In this document: positions 1 to 7,839 of the stretch, one piece after another
Layout of the letters: each line of letters begins with the position of its first letter
Position numbering within the stretch: the stretch's first letter is position 1
NCBI GenBank assembly: GCA_947631325.1
Contig: CANRKX010000011.1
Location: forward strand, 1 to 41,810
Source of the DNA: an uncultured Clostridia bacterium
Lineage (GTDB): Bacteria; Bacillota; Clostridia; Christensenellales; Borkfalkiaceae
Reading direction: 5' to 3'
Length of the DNA stretch: 41,810 bases
Made by a program: the position numbers and the translations under genes
Notes under the pieces: generated by a model
Told to the model about the DNA's origin: nothing
The model's input: the letters and a program-made list of their open reading frames with translations, nothing else
Databases searched by the model: none

Positions 1-425
1 TAGAGGTAATTGAATACGGCTTCGTGCCTGACCTCAACTTGCGCTACAAGTCTGAAAAGGTTTGCAATATCTTTAAAGCCCTCGTCCTCGGCGTCCTTTT
101 GGAATGCTGGATAAACTTCAGCATGTTCCTTGTGTTCGTCCTCGGCGGCGTTTTTAAGGCTGGTCTCGAGGTCGCCCCCGTGATAGGGGTAACCCGCTTC
201 AAGCTCGATATTATCAAGCTTTTCGCCCCGCTTGTTCAATTCCTCAAAGAATCTTCTCGCGTGCACCGTTTCGTTTTTTGCAAGAGTCTTTACGGTTTCG
301 GCAAGGGTGATATATCCCTGTTGAGTCGCCATGCGCGCAATCAACTGATATCTCATTCCCGCCTGACACTCTCCCGCAAAGCTCCTTGCAAGATTTCTGT
401 ACGTCTTGGTTTGGTCGAATTGCAT
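1..425 (-). CDS. Rubrerythrin (partial, C-terminus beyond the window)
   Basis: Translated from the ATG at 425 on the minus strand, this gives 141 residues before the window edge with no stop. The start is set by a GGAGGAAAG ribosome site just upstream. The fold is the ferritin-like four-helix di-iron domain of rubrerythrin. Candidate iron ligands are E19, E52 with H55 (NETVH), E97 (EDEHKEH) and E131/E135 (EVRHE), spaced as in the family. The C-terminal rubredoxin Cys4 domain would lie outside, so the full domain layout cannot be confirmed. In anaerobes rubrerythrin reduces hydrogen peroxide in the cytoplasm. It is divergent from ferritin at 690, and the two share a 264-bp intergenic region, a sensible pairing for peroxide and iron control. 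Family assignment is firm; subtype is open. Confidence 0.93.
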   Translation of the reverse strand, partial: MQFDQTKTYRNLARSFAGECQAGMRYQLIARMATQQGYITLAETVKTLAKNETVHARRFFEELNKRGEKLDNIELEAGYPYHGGDLETSLKNAAEDEHKEHAEVYPAFQKDAEDEGFKDIANLFRLVAQVEVRHEAVFNYL

Positions 426-618
426 AACTTTCCTCCGTCACAAGTTATTTTGCCCTATGTATTTTCGATTATTCCGCCAACCGCTTGGCATATTATGTCA
501 ACCCATTTGCCGACCCCCACGCCGACCGATATGCCGACCGATATGTAAACTTATATATCAACCCCTGCGCCGCCCCGAAAATCTTTAAATTTTCCTTGAA
601 AAATTTTCCTCAAAACAA

Positions 619-647
619 TTGATTTTCCGCACTTTTGGCTATATAAT
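619..647 (+). promoter_or_regulatory. Sigma-A promoter of the ferritin gene
   Basis: TTGATT at 619-624 and TATAAT at 642-647 are separated by 17 bp. The predicted transcript starts near 654. Its leader carries two copies of TGATTTCAAA (654-663 and 667-676, 13-bp period) just before the ribosome site. Confidence 0.75.
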
Positions 648-689
648 TGACATTGATTTCAAATAATGATTTCAAACGGAGGATTTATC

Positions 690-1202
690 ATGCTTAACGA
701 AAAAATCGCAAAACTCTTAAACGCACAGGTGAACGCGGAACTGTATTCTGCCTATCTCTACCTCGATTTCTCCAACTATTTCGAGGATGAGGGTCTCGAC
801 GGCTTCGCCCATTGGTACGAAATTCAGGCTCAGGAAGAGCGCGACCACGCTTTCATGATAAGAAGATATCTTATCGACAGCGGTCACAGGGTCACCTTCG
901 AAGCAATCGCAAAGCCCGACAAGGTATTCAAGACCCACATGGACCCCTTAAAGGCAGGTCTCGAACACGAAAAGTACGTCACCTCGCTCATCACCACGAT
1001 CTATGCCGCCGCTTTCGAAGCCAAGGACTTCAAGACAATGCAGTTCCTCGATTGGTTCGTAAAGGAACAGGGCGAAGAGGAGAAGAACGCCGACGACCTC
1101 ATAAAGAAGATGCAGCTCTTCGGCAGCGAGCCCAAGGGTCTCTATATGCTCAATCAGGAGCTTGCGGCAAGGGTATATACCGCTCCCGCGGCTGAAGAAT
1201 AA
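690..1202 (+). CDS. ftnA: Non-heme bacterial ferritin (FtnA-like)
   Basis: A 170-residue protein, normal ferritin length. It oxidises Fe(II) at a di-iron centre and stores the ferric mineral inside a 24-subunit cytoplasmic shell. Ferroxidase residues are visible as E17 (NAELYSAY), E50 and H53 (QEERDHA), E94 (LEHEKY) and the EQGEEE stretch around 126-131. An upstream in-frame ATG at 666 exists, but the ATG at 690 has an ACGGAGG ribosome site 7-8 nt upstream and gives the standard MLNEKIAKLLNAQ start. The gene is monocistronic, with its own promoter and the palindromic terminator at 1272-1311. It lies next to divergent rubrerythrin, consistent with oxidative-stress handling. I saw no clear Fur or PerR box. 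Confidence 0.95.
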   Translation: MLNEKIAKLLNAQVNAELYSAYLYLDFSNYFEDEGLDGFAHWYEIQAQEERDHAFMIRRYLIDSGHRVTFEAIAKPDKVFKTHMDPLKAGLEHEKYVTSLITTIYAAAFEAKDFKTMQFLDWFVKEQGEEEKNADDLIKKMQLFGSEPKGLYMLNQELAARVYTAPAAEE

Positions 1203-1271
1203 TAGGGGTGGGGGGATAGCCCATCGCTAAAAGCCCATCACAAGTAAATTTTTCAATTTGATTTTTAAAGA

Positions 1272-1311
1272 AAAATGCGGCGAAGCAGAAATTTCTGCTT
1301 CGCCGCATTTT
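1272..1311. terminator. Bidirectional terminator (perfect 40-bp palindrome)
   Basis: Twenty bases (AAAATGCGGCGAAGCAGAAA, 1272-1291) are followed directly by their exact reverse complement (1292-1311). The A/T-rich ends give a U-run on either strand. It sits between the convergent ferritin and leucine-rich-repeat genes and probably serves both. Confidence 0.85.
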
Positions 1312-1322
1312 GGAATTTTAAG

Positions 1323-2759
1323 TTAAGCTCCCGTCCTCGACCACTCGGCGATATTGCCGTCCTCGTCGAAGTGCCAGAAGTTGCCCGTTGTCACAGCCCC
1401 CGTCCCCGTAAAGGGATTGTTTTGACTGTAAAAGTACTTTGTCGCCCCCGAGAAGTGGTCGTTCGCACCGTTTTCATAGTCGGTGTTTGCGTTCAAAGTA
1501 TTCCACTGCGCTTGCGTGCCTTGGAAATATACTTTGTTGAGCCTTGAGCAGTTGAGAAAGGCTGCATAGCCTATGCTCCTCACCGTGCGCGGTATCACTA
1601 TGCTTTTAAGCCCCATCATATTGTAAAGCGATTGGTCTGAAAGCTCGGTGACTCCGCTTCCCAAAATCAGCGTCTCTATGTTATAGCAGTAGTTGAACGC
1701 CCCGCCGTCAATGGCGCCGCCGCCGTTAATGATAACAGTTTTCAGAACGCTCGGAAGATATTTATCTGTATATTCCGTTCCGTCTTGCGAGTTGTTGCCG
1801 TAGTTCGAGCCGCGGTTGGGCGCGCCGAAGATATATGAGAAGAAGAAATTGCTCTCTCCCGCATCGTCGGGGTCGGGCGCCTTGTATTCCGACTCGCCCA
1901 CGAAGGGAAGGGTTATCTTCTGTATAGCCGAACACTTTTCAAATGCCGATATCTCTATTTTCGTCGTATTTTGGGGAACTACAAGCTCGGTTATCGCCGT
2001 GCACCCGCCGAACGCGAACGAGCAAATCGTCCTTATCGGCAGGGCAAGGTTTACGTCGGTCAAAGACGTGCAGTTGTAAAAGGCGTGGTCTCCGATCGTC
2101 GCAACTCCGCCCGTCTCGAGAGTGGTTATCGCCGTGCACCCCTCAAACGCCTGCGAGCCTATTTCCTTCACGTCGTTTGAAAATTTTACCTTGCCCGCCT
2201 CGTTCACGGCTTCAAGGCTGGTGCAGTTCAAAAACGCCTGCGCGGGAATACTCTTTATTCCCTTCCCCAGCGAAACGTACACGAGGGAGGTGCAGTTATT
2301 GAAAACTTCCTCCCCAAGGCTGGTCACCGAATCGGGAATTATTGCGACCGTGAGCGATAAACAGGACACGAACGCCCCGACGCCTATGGATTTTATGCTC
2401 GAAGGAATGGTTAGGCTCGTCATCGCCGTGTTCATCTTGAAAGCGTCGTCGGCGATAGCCGTCACGGGTTTCCCGTCGTAGCTCGCGGGGATTACGACGG
2501 CTTCCGAGCCCGCAAGCCTTCCCGCACCCGTCACGGTGTATTCCGTTCCCGCTTCGTTGAGCTCGAGCGCGACGGACGCGCCGCTCGACGTATCGGGGCG
2601 ATAGGGCTTGTCCTCAGTTCCCTCGCCCGTTCCCGTTACACTGCCGCTCGGCGCGGGCGGTTCTGTCACCCTGTTGTCGGGCGAACACGCCGCCAAGCCC
2701 GCCCCAAGGCAGGCTGCCATGACCGCAGTCAATAAAAATATCAATATCTTTCGCTTCAT
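1323..2759 (-). CDS. BspA-like leucine-rich-repeat (LRR_5) lipoprotein
   Basis: A secreted lipoprotein of 478 residues, taking the ATG at 2759 with an AAGGT ribosome site; a further ATG five codons upstream (2774) is less likely. The signal peptide ends in a lipobox GLAAC (Cys25), followed by a Pro/Ser/Thr/Gly-rich linker to about residue 60. The rest consists of roughly ten treponemal/BspA-type leucine-rich repeats of the form 'SLTxVxIPxSVTSIGxxAFxNC'. They are interrupted near residues 290-340 by an Asp/Asn/Gly-rich insert. The C-terminal tail has an aromatic motif (NFWHFDEDG). Such repeats usually mediate adhesion to host or microbial surfaces; the ligand here is unknown. It is monocistronic, with its own promoter and the shared palindromic terminator. 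Confidence 0.9.
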   Translation of the reverse strand: MKRKILIFLLTAVMAACLGAGLAACSPDNRVTEPPAPSGSVTGTGEGTEDKPYRPDTSSGASVALELNEAGTEYTVTGAGRLAGSEAVVIPASYDGKPVTAIADDAFKMNTAMTSLTIPSSIKSIGVGAFVSCLSLTVAIIPDSVTSLGEEVFNNCTSLVYVSLGKGIKSIPAQAFLNCTSLEAVNEAGKVKFSNDVKEIGSQAFEGCTAITTLETGGVATIGDHAFYNCTSLTDVNLALPIRTICSFAFGGCTAITELVVPQNTTKIEISAFEKCSAIQKITLPFVGESEYKAPDPDDAGESNFFFSYIFGAPNRGSNYGNNSQDGTEYTDKYLPSVLKTVIINGGGAIDGGAFNYCYNIETLILGSGVTELSDQSLYNMMGLKSIVIPRTVRSIGYAAFLNCSRLNKVYFQGTQAQWNTLNANTDYENGANDHFSGATKYFYSQNNPFTGTGAVTTGNFWHFDEDGNIAEWSRTGA

Positions 2760-2787
2760 TTTCGTACCTTGCAATGAATTTTAATTC

Positions 2788-2816
2788 ATTATATCATAAA
2801 AAAATATTTATATCAA
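2788..2816 (-). promoter_or_regulatory. Sigma-A promoter of the LRR lipoprotein gene
   Basis: On the minus strand TTGATA (2811-2816) and TATAAT (2788-2793) have a 17-bp A/T-rich spacer, 29 bp upstream of the chosen ATG. Confidence 0.75.
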
Positions 2817-2962
2817 GCGTTTAAAGGGTCGTTTTATTCGTTGGGATAGCCGCCCTCAAATCCCAATACAATCTCAAAATTCAGATAGGTATTCTCAATC
2901 CTCCCGCCCTTGCGCGCGCGTAACACGCGTAACAAAAAAATATTCAAATATATATAATTCGC

Positions 2963-2991
2963 TTGCCAATGCCCGCCGTTTATGATATAAT
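2963..2991 (+). promoter_or_regulatory. Sigma-A promoter of the Cys/His-repeat lipoprotein gene
   Basis: TTGCCA (2963-2968) and TATAAT (2986-2991) have a 17-bp spacer. The perfect palindrome GAATAATTATTC (2994-3005) covers the predicted start point and could be an operator. The leader is about 130 nt, unusually long for this window. The rest of the 2775-3128 gap is A/T-rich and holds nothing else I recognise. Confidence 0.65.
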
Positions 2992-3128
2992 TTGAATAAT
3001 TATTCGATTAAATTTGGGCAATTATAACCTGAGCTTATCAAAGCTATGATTAAAATTTATAATAGCCCTGCAAAAATGCGGCAACAATGTAAATTTCGCC
3101 CCTTTCGGGAAAAATAAGGAAGAACAAG

Positions 3129-4211
3129 ATGAAGAGATATCTTTCCCTGATTATCGCAATATTTTTATCGATAGCGGTGGCGTCTATGTGCGCCTGCGCT
3201 TCGGGCTTCAAGTCGCACAGCTGGTCTGAGGGTTGGAGCCACGACATAAGTTCTCACTTCCACGTCTGCACCGACGAGGGATGCTACGGCAGGAACGAGA
3301 CCGCCGACCACGATTGGACTTTGGTCACCACGTCCGTCCAACCCACATGCGGCTCGGAGGGCTTCGGCGTCTACAAGTGCTCTGTCTGCAATGCCTATAA
3401 GGAGGACGTCATTCCCCCCACGAACGCGCACGACTATGAGCTCATCATCTCCGTCAGCGAGCCCACTTGCCATTCCGAGGGCAACGGCGTCTATCGCTGC
3501 AAGGTCTGCGGCGTAATCGCCACAAAGCCCGTTCCCGCAACCCAAGACCATGTTTTCGGAACGGAGTGGGAAGCCGATGAAAGCGGTCACTTCCACGTCT
3601 GCACAAACAGCGGCTGCACGGAAAGGTCTGAAGTTATCCCCCACACCGAGGGCGATCCTGTCATTCATAACGCTTCGGGCGGCAACGACGGCATAATGGA
3701 ATATCGCTGCACCGAATGCGGCTATGTCATCCGCTCCGAAGCGGTGCCCGCCGCCGACGTTCCCGTTTCGCTCGAACTCACCCTCATCAGAAATCTCGAC
3801 AGCCAAAGGGTAGTATTGGAAGAGTATAACGACGGATATCGCGCCACCCTGTGCAGCGAGTCCTCCATTCCGGGCAGCTCGGAATCGCAGAGACGTTATT
3901 CCGTCAGTCTCGTCGGCAAGAACGCCGCGGGCGATACTATTTCGGCTCCTTTCGTCGGAATGGGCGATAATAAGGGGGTAATGGTCTATGATTGCGACCC
4001 GATTGACGGTCACGAAGTGTATATCGGCGATACAAACGACCAAGAAGATGAAATACACGACGTCAAGTGCTTCTCAAACACCTTGATGTATCTGACGAAC
4101 GGCGAATATGAAATTGTTTTCAGATATGAAACGGGCATCATAAGCGGCGAGCACAAGGTTCGCGCCGAGTTGAAACTCTACTTGACCGTCGTCGACTATG
4201 TAGCGCAATAA
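3129..4211 (+). CDS. Secreted lipoprotein with Cys/His 'PTCxxEG' repeats
   Basis: Function unknown. The 360-residue product has a signal peptide and a slightly atypical lipobox (SMCAC; Cys23 the likeliest lipid site), so it should be anchored outside the membrane. Residues ~30-210 hold repeated modules with the pattern H-x-W ... PTCxxEGxGVYxCxxC. Two full PTC units occur around residues 70-135, with flanking 'SGHFHVCT..GC' units on both sides. Paired CxxC and His residues suggest metal or disulfide stabilisation, as in similar repeats widespread in clostridial surface proteins (family knowledge, no name assigned). The C-terminal ~150 residues look like a separate all-beta domain. The ribosome site is AAGGAAG before the ATG at 3129. 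The 18281 product carries the same module. The next gene starts 34 bp downstream, so co-transcription is possible. Confidence 0.75.
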   Translation: MKRYLSLIIAIFLSIAVASMCACASGFKSHSWSEGWSHDISSHFHVCTDEGCYGRNETADHDWTLVTTSVQPTCGSEGFGVYKCSVCNAYKEDVIPPTNAHDYELIISVSEPTCHSEGNGVYRCKVCGVIATKPVPATQDHVFGTEWEADESGHFHVCTNSGCTERSEVIPHTEGDPVIHNASGGNDGIMEYRCTECGYVIRSEAVPAADVPVSLELTLIRNLDSQRVVLEEYNDGYRATLCSESSIPGSSESQRRYSVSLVGKNAAGDTISAPFVGMGDNKGVMVYDCDPIDGHEVYIGDTNDQEDEIHDVKCFSNTLMYLTNGEYEIVFRYETGIISGEHKVRAELKLYLTVVDYVAQ

Positions 4212-4245
4212 TCATTTGAATAGTTTATAATTTTAAGAGAATATA

Positions 4246-5766
4246 ATGGACGAGAATTTTAAAAGGCTGAAAAAGAAATACCTTGTGTATGCCATATTGA
4301 AGAGCGCGGCGATAGGGCTGTCATGCGGGCTTGTCGCCGTCGGCGTCGCCTTGCTTTCCGTAAAGCTTTCAAGCGCTTCTTTCGGCATATTATGGTATGT
4401 ATTGATTGGCGTCGGCGCCCTGTTGGTCGGCGGCGTCCTCTCTTTTGTCTTTTTGAAGCCCGACGACAAGTACGCCGCCCGCCGTCTCGACGGCGACTAT
4501 AACCTTGAGGAGAGGGTACAGACCTCTCTCGAATATGCGGGTGCAAGCGGCGCGGTCGTCGAAATGCAGAGGAAGGACACCGAGAGCAAGCTTGCAGACC
4601 TCACAATGTCCAAGCCCGCGTTTTCAAAAATATGGCAGTATTTTGTCGTCGTTATTATTGCCGTCGCCGTCGCCCTTGCGGGCATCTTTGTCCCCGGCGA
4701 CCCTGTCGGCGCAAAGCCCGTGTATGACGACAATACCCCCCGCGAAGTAACCCAGTTCGAACTCGTCCAACTTAACGAATTGATTGAAAACGTCCGCTCC
4801 TCAAAGCTCGAGGACGATATAAGGGAGGACGCGGTCGGAGAACTCGAAGGATTGGTCACAGACCTTGCCGACGTCCACACCGAGGGCGCGTTGAAGAGGG
4901 CGGTGTACGGCACAATCGACGATATCGACGCCCTGTTTGCCGCAATCGACAGCTATCGCAAGATAACCGCCTCGCTTTCGGGCGACGGGCAGAACGTCTG
5001 CGACTTCATCTCGGACGGCGCACAGGCGGGCGAGACCTTCGGACTTCTCGACTATAATTCGGTTGTCACCTTCTACGGCGTCCGCCACGACAGCGTGACC
5101 GCCGCAATGGAGAGGGGGCTTTCAAAGTTCAGATTACAGACCGCAGTCTCCCGCGAGGACGGCTTGGCAACGGTGCTCCGCTCGGTCGTCAACTCTATAA
5201 GGAGCGCGCTCACGGCTTCGGGATTGACCCAATCCGACGGGCTGTATGCCGCGCTTGACGGCTTTGCAATCGACCTCTCTTTCATGCAGACAGACGCCGC
5301 GGGCAACTCCGTCGCAGAAGACGTCCTCTTGTCTAACATAAGTACGCTTATCGACGAGTTTGCCGAAAATATCGTTATCGAACTCACCCCGCAGTCCTAT
5401 CATTACGCAATGGACACCTTCATAAGCCGCAGATTGCAGACAATTTTCGGCTATGAATTCGAACTGCCCGACCTTCCCACGGACGAGGGCGGCAGCGGCG
5501 AGCAGGGCGGCAACGACGATGAAGAGCAGGGCGGCGACGACCGGAACCCCAACAGCCCCGGGGGAAGTATAGACTCTGGCGAGGTGCAGTACGGCTCGAA
5601 CGACGAAGTTTACGACCCCATCGAGGGCAGATACGTAAAGTACGGCGAACTCTTCGCCAAGTACAATGAGTTGAACAATCTCGACTCCCTCACCGAGGAA
5701 CAGCGCAAGATTGTCAACACCTATTACGATATATTGACCGGCGGCTTCGGCGGCGGGCAAAATTAA
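4246..5766 (+). CDS. MoxR-operon membrane protein, hypothetical (DUF4175-like N-terminus)
   Basis: A 506-residue protein with three predicted membrane helices (about 14-37, 46-70 and 129-149). Between the second and third lies the motif 'AARRLDGDYNLEERVQTSLEY', which resembles the short conserved stretch in DUF4175-type proteins found beside MoxR ATPases elsewhere; this similarity is by eye only. Residues ~150-410 are a mostly helical extracytoplasmic region. They are followed by a Gly/Asp/Glu-rich low-complexity linker (~415-445) and a short Tyr-rich C-terminal helix. It is the first gene of the MoxR/DUF58/VWA run, with 30 bp to the moxR gene, so it probably serves the same envelope complex. 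Specific function unknown. Confidence 0.7.
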   Translation: MDENFKRLKKKYLVYAILKSAAIGLSCGLVAVGVALLSVKLSSASFGILWYVLIGVGALLVGGVLSFVFLKPDDKYAARRLDGDYNLEERVQTSLEYAGASGAVVEMQRKDTESKLADLTMSKPAFSKIWQYFVVVIIAVAVALAGIFVPGDPVGAKPVYDDNTPREVTQFELVQLNELIENVRSSKLEDDIREDAVGELEGLVTDLADVHTEGALKRAVYGTIDDIDALFAAIDSYRKITASLSGDGQNVCDFISDGAQAGETFGLLDYNSVVTFYGVRHDSVTAAMERGLSKFRLQTAVSREDGLATVLRSVVNSIRSALTASGLTQSDGLYAALDGFAIDLSFMQTDAAGNSVAEDVLLSNISTLIDEFAENIVIELTPQSYHYAMDTFISRRLQTIFGYEFELPDLPTDEGGSGEQGGNDDEEQGGDDRNPNSPGGSIDSGEVQYGSNDEVYDPIEGRYVKYGELFAKYNELNNLDSLTEEQRKIVNTYYDILTGGFGGGQN

Positions 5767-5796
5767 AATAAAAAATAAGCAAAACGAGGATAAAAA

Positions 5797-6951
5797 ATGA
5801 AAAAATCTAAAAAGGCGGCAGTTGCGGAAAATAACGTCGGAACGGCAGAGGAGAACGTCTTTAACGGAGTGACGGAAGAAGAGGTTGTCTCTCCCGCCCC
5901 CGAAGAGACGGCTCCCGAAGAGACTTCGACCCCCGCAGACAGTTTGAATGAAGTCCCCGAAGTTCCCGTTGACGCGGACAAGGCGGAAAAGATAACCGCT
6001 TTCAGTAAGGCTATCTCCACCATAAAGACGGAGTTAAAGAAAGACGTCGTCGGCATGGAGGATATCGTCGACAGCGTTATCTGCGCCATTATCGCGGGCG
6101 GCAACGTCCTTTTGGAGGGCGTTCCCGGGGTCGGCAAGACCCGTCTCGTGCGCGCCCTCGGCAAGTCGATGAGCTTGCCTTTCTCGCGTATACAGTTCAC
6201 GCCCGACCTGATGCCCTCCGACGTCACGGGCGCAAACATAATCGAAAAGGACGAGAACGGCAGAATGAATACGGTGTTCAGCCGCGGTCCCATATTCGCC
6301 AACCTCGTGCTTGCCGACGAAATCAACCGTGCGACTCCCAAAACGCAATCGGCAATGCTCGAGGTCATGCAGGAGCACAAGGTGACCGTCGCCAAAAAGA
6401 CGTACGTTCTCGAAGAGCCTTTCTTCGTCCTCGCAACCGAAAACCCCATCGAGCAGGACGGCACATATCCCCTTCCCGAAGCGCAGATGGACAGGTTTAT
6501 GTTCAAGCTGTTGGTCGGCTTCCCCTCGGTTAGCGACCTCGCGGACATAGTAAATATGACTCAGATAACCATGGACGAGACGGCGAACGCCGTTATCGAC
6601 GGCAAGACCATTCTCGAAATGCGCGAGCTCGCTAAGACCGTGCCCGTTATCGAGGACGTTTTGAATTACACGGTAAACCTCGTCTCCAACACCCACCCCG
6701 AACTCGAAAAGACTTCGGACACGGCTAAAAAGTACATAAGATACGGCGCGTCTCCCCGTGCGGCACAGGCTTTAATAACCTGCGCAAAGGTACGCGCCCT
6801 CATGAACGGCAAGTACAACGTCTCCTATTCGGACATCAAAGCCCTTGCCTATCCCGTTTTAAGGCACAGGATAAAACTCAACTATTCCGCCGTCAGCGAC
6901 AAACTCTCGGTTGACGACGTAATCGGCAAAGTGATAGACGAAACAAAGTAA
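5797..6951 (+). CDS. MoxR-family AAA+ ATPase
   Basis: A 384-residue cytoplasmic ATPase of the MoxR/RavA group. MoxR proteins act as chaperone-like factors that mature or remodel protein complexes together with VWA-domain partners. Walker A is GVPGVGKT (108-115), Walker B LVLADE (170-175), sensor 1 Asn is in ATENP (~216), and a sensor-2 type Arg lies in the YGASPRAAQAL segment near 315-330. An acidic, Pro/Thr/Glu-rich extension of about 65 residues precedes the AAA+ core; typical MoxR proteins lack this, so it may tether the ATPase to a partner. The start has a CGAGG ribosome site. The DUF58 gene follows after 3 bp, so the two are certainly co-transcribed. Confidence 0.95.
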   Translation: MKKSKKAAVAENNVGTAEENVFNGVTEEEVVSPAPEETAPEETSTPADSLNEVPEVPVDADKAEKITAFSKAISTIKTELKKDVVGMEDIVDSVICAIIAGGNVLLEGVPGVGKTRLVRALGKSMSLPFSRIQFTPDLMPSDVTGANIIEKDENGRMNTVFSRGPIFANLVLADEINRATPKTQSAMLEVMQEHKVTVAKKTYVLEEPFFVLATENPIEQDGTYPLPEAQMDRFMFKLLVGFPSVSDLADIVNMTQITMDETANAVIDGKTILEMRELAKTVPVIEDVLNYTVNLVSNTHPELEKTSDTAKKYIRYGASPRAAQALITCAKVRALMNGKYNVSYSDIKALAYPVLRHRIKLNYSAVSDKLSVDDVIGKVIDETK

Positions 6952-6954
6952 CAA

Positions 6955-7839
6955 ATGAGCGATTTAGTCATAAGCGAGGAGTTTTTGGGGGAGATAGAGC
7001 TCCTTCAAACCCTCCTCAAAAACAACGTTGCGGGCAGATTCGGGGGCAACCATCAGAGTAAGACCTTCGGCTCTTCCTGCGAATTTGCGGATTACCGCGA
7101 CTATATTCCGGGCGACGATATAACCAAGATCGACTGGAACGCTTTCGCGCGCTTTGAAAAGCTCTATTTAAAGCTCTATCTCGACGAAAGACAGGTTCAC
7201 ACCCGCATATATATCGACGTCAGCCGTTCCATGGGCTATGGCAAGGGTCATAAGGGCGAGCAGGCTTTAAAGCTCGCCGCCGCCTTTGCCTATATCTCGG
7301 TATGCGAAATGGACAGGGTGTCTATTTATCTTCTCCGCGACGACAAAGTGGAGGGGATAATAGAAAATATGTTGGGGCGCGAAGCCTACTTAAACAACAT
7401 AGGCGCGTTGAACGACGTGCAGTTCGGCGGCGATTGCCGCATATCCGAAGCCATTTTGCCTACGACGGTGGGCTATGGCGACGGGCTTTCGATTATTATT
7501 TCAGACTTTCTGACCGATAACGACTATGAGACGGCTATCGACCACCTCTGCGCCAAAAAGCGCGACGTATTGTGCGTCCAGATTCTCTCAAAGGAAGAGT
7601 TGAATCCCAAAGCCCGCGGCAAACTTCACTATTTCGACTGCGAAAATTCCGAAAAGGTCTATCGCAAAAACATAAACAGGGAGATTATCAAGGCGTACAA
7701 ACTCGCCCTCGAATACGCCACGGGCAGAATACGCGAACACTGTCATTCGAGGGGGGCTTCATACATGCTCGTCTCCTCGACCGACAAACTCAACGAAATT
7801 TTCTTCGAAAAGCTCGAGGAAGAGGGGGTGCTTAAATGA
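6955..7839 (+). CDS. DUF58 (VWA-like) protein
   Basis: A 294-residue DUF58 protein, full length for the short cytoplasmic form. The family signature is clear: G-x-H-x-S-K-T-F-G at the start (~24-34), then EFADYRDYIPGDDITKIDW (~43-62), then a VWA-like metal-site motif DVSRSM (~90-95). DUF58 proteins are almost always encoded right after MoxR and are thought to be its direct partner or substrate adaptor. No membrane helices are visible, unlike longer DUF58 proteins. The stop overlaps the next start (ATGA at 7836-7839), indicating translational coupling to the first VWA membrane protein. Confidence 0.95.
   Translation: MSDLVISEEFLGEIELLQTLLKNNVAGRFGGNHQSKTFGSSCEFADYRDYIPGDDITKIDWNAFARFEKLYLKLYLDERQVHTRIYIDVSRSMGYGKGHKGEQALKLAAAFAYISVCEMDRVSIYLLRDDKVEGIIENMLGREAYLNNIGALNDVQFGGDCRISEAILPTTVGYGDGLSIIISDFLTDNDYETAIDHLCAKKRDVLCVQILSKEELNPKARGKLHYFDCENSEKVYRKNINREIIKAYKLALEYATGRIREHCHSRGASYMLVSSTDKLNEIFFEKLEEEGVLK

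Noticed and set aside
24-548. Open frame of 174 codons on the + strand at the window start
   Set aside because: It is antisense to rubrerythrin, whose di-iron motifs are clear on the minus strand; no ribosome site.
3165-4058. 297-codon frame antisense to the Cys/His-repeat lipoprotein
   Set aside because: A shadow caused by the codon pattern of the real gene; no promoter or ribosome site.
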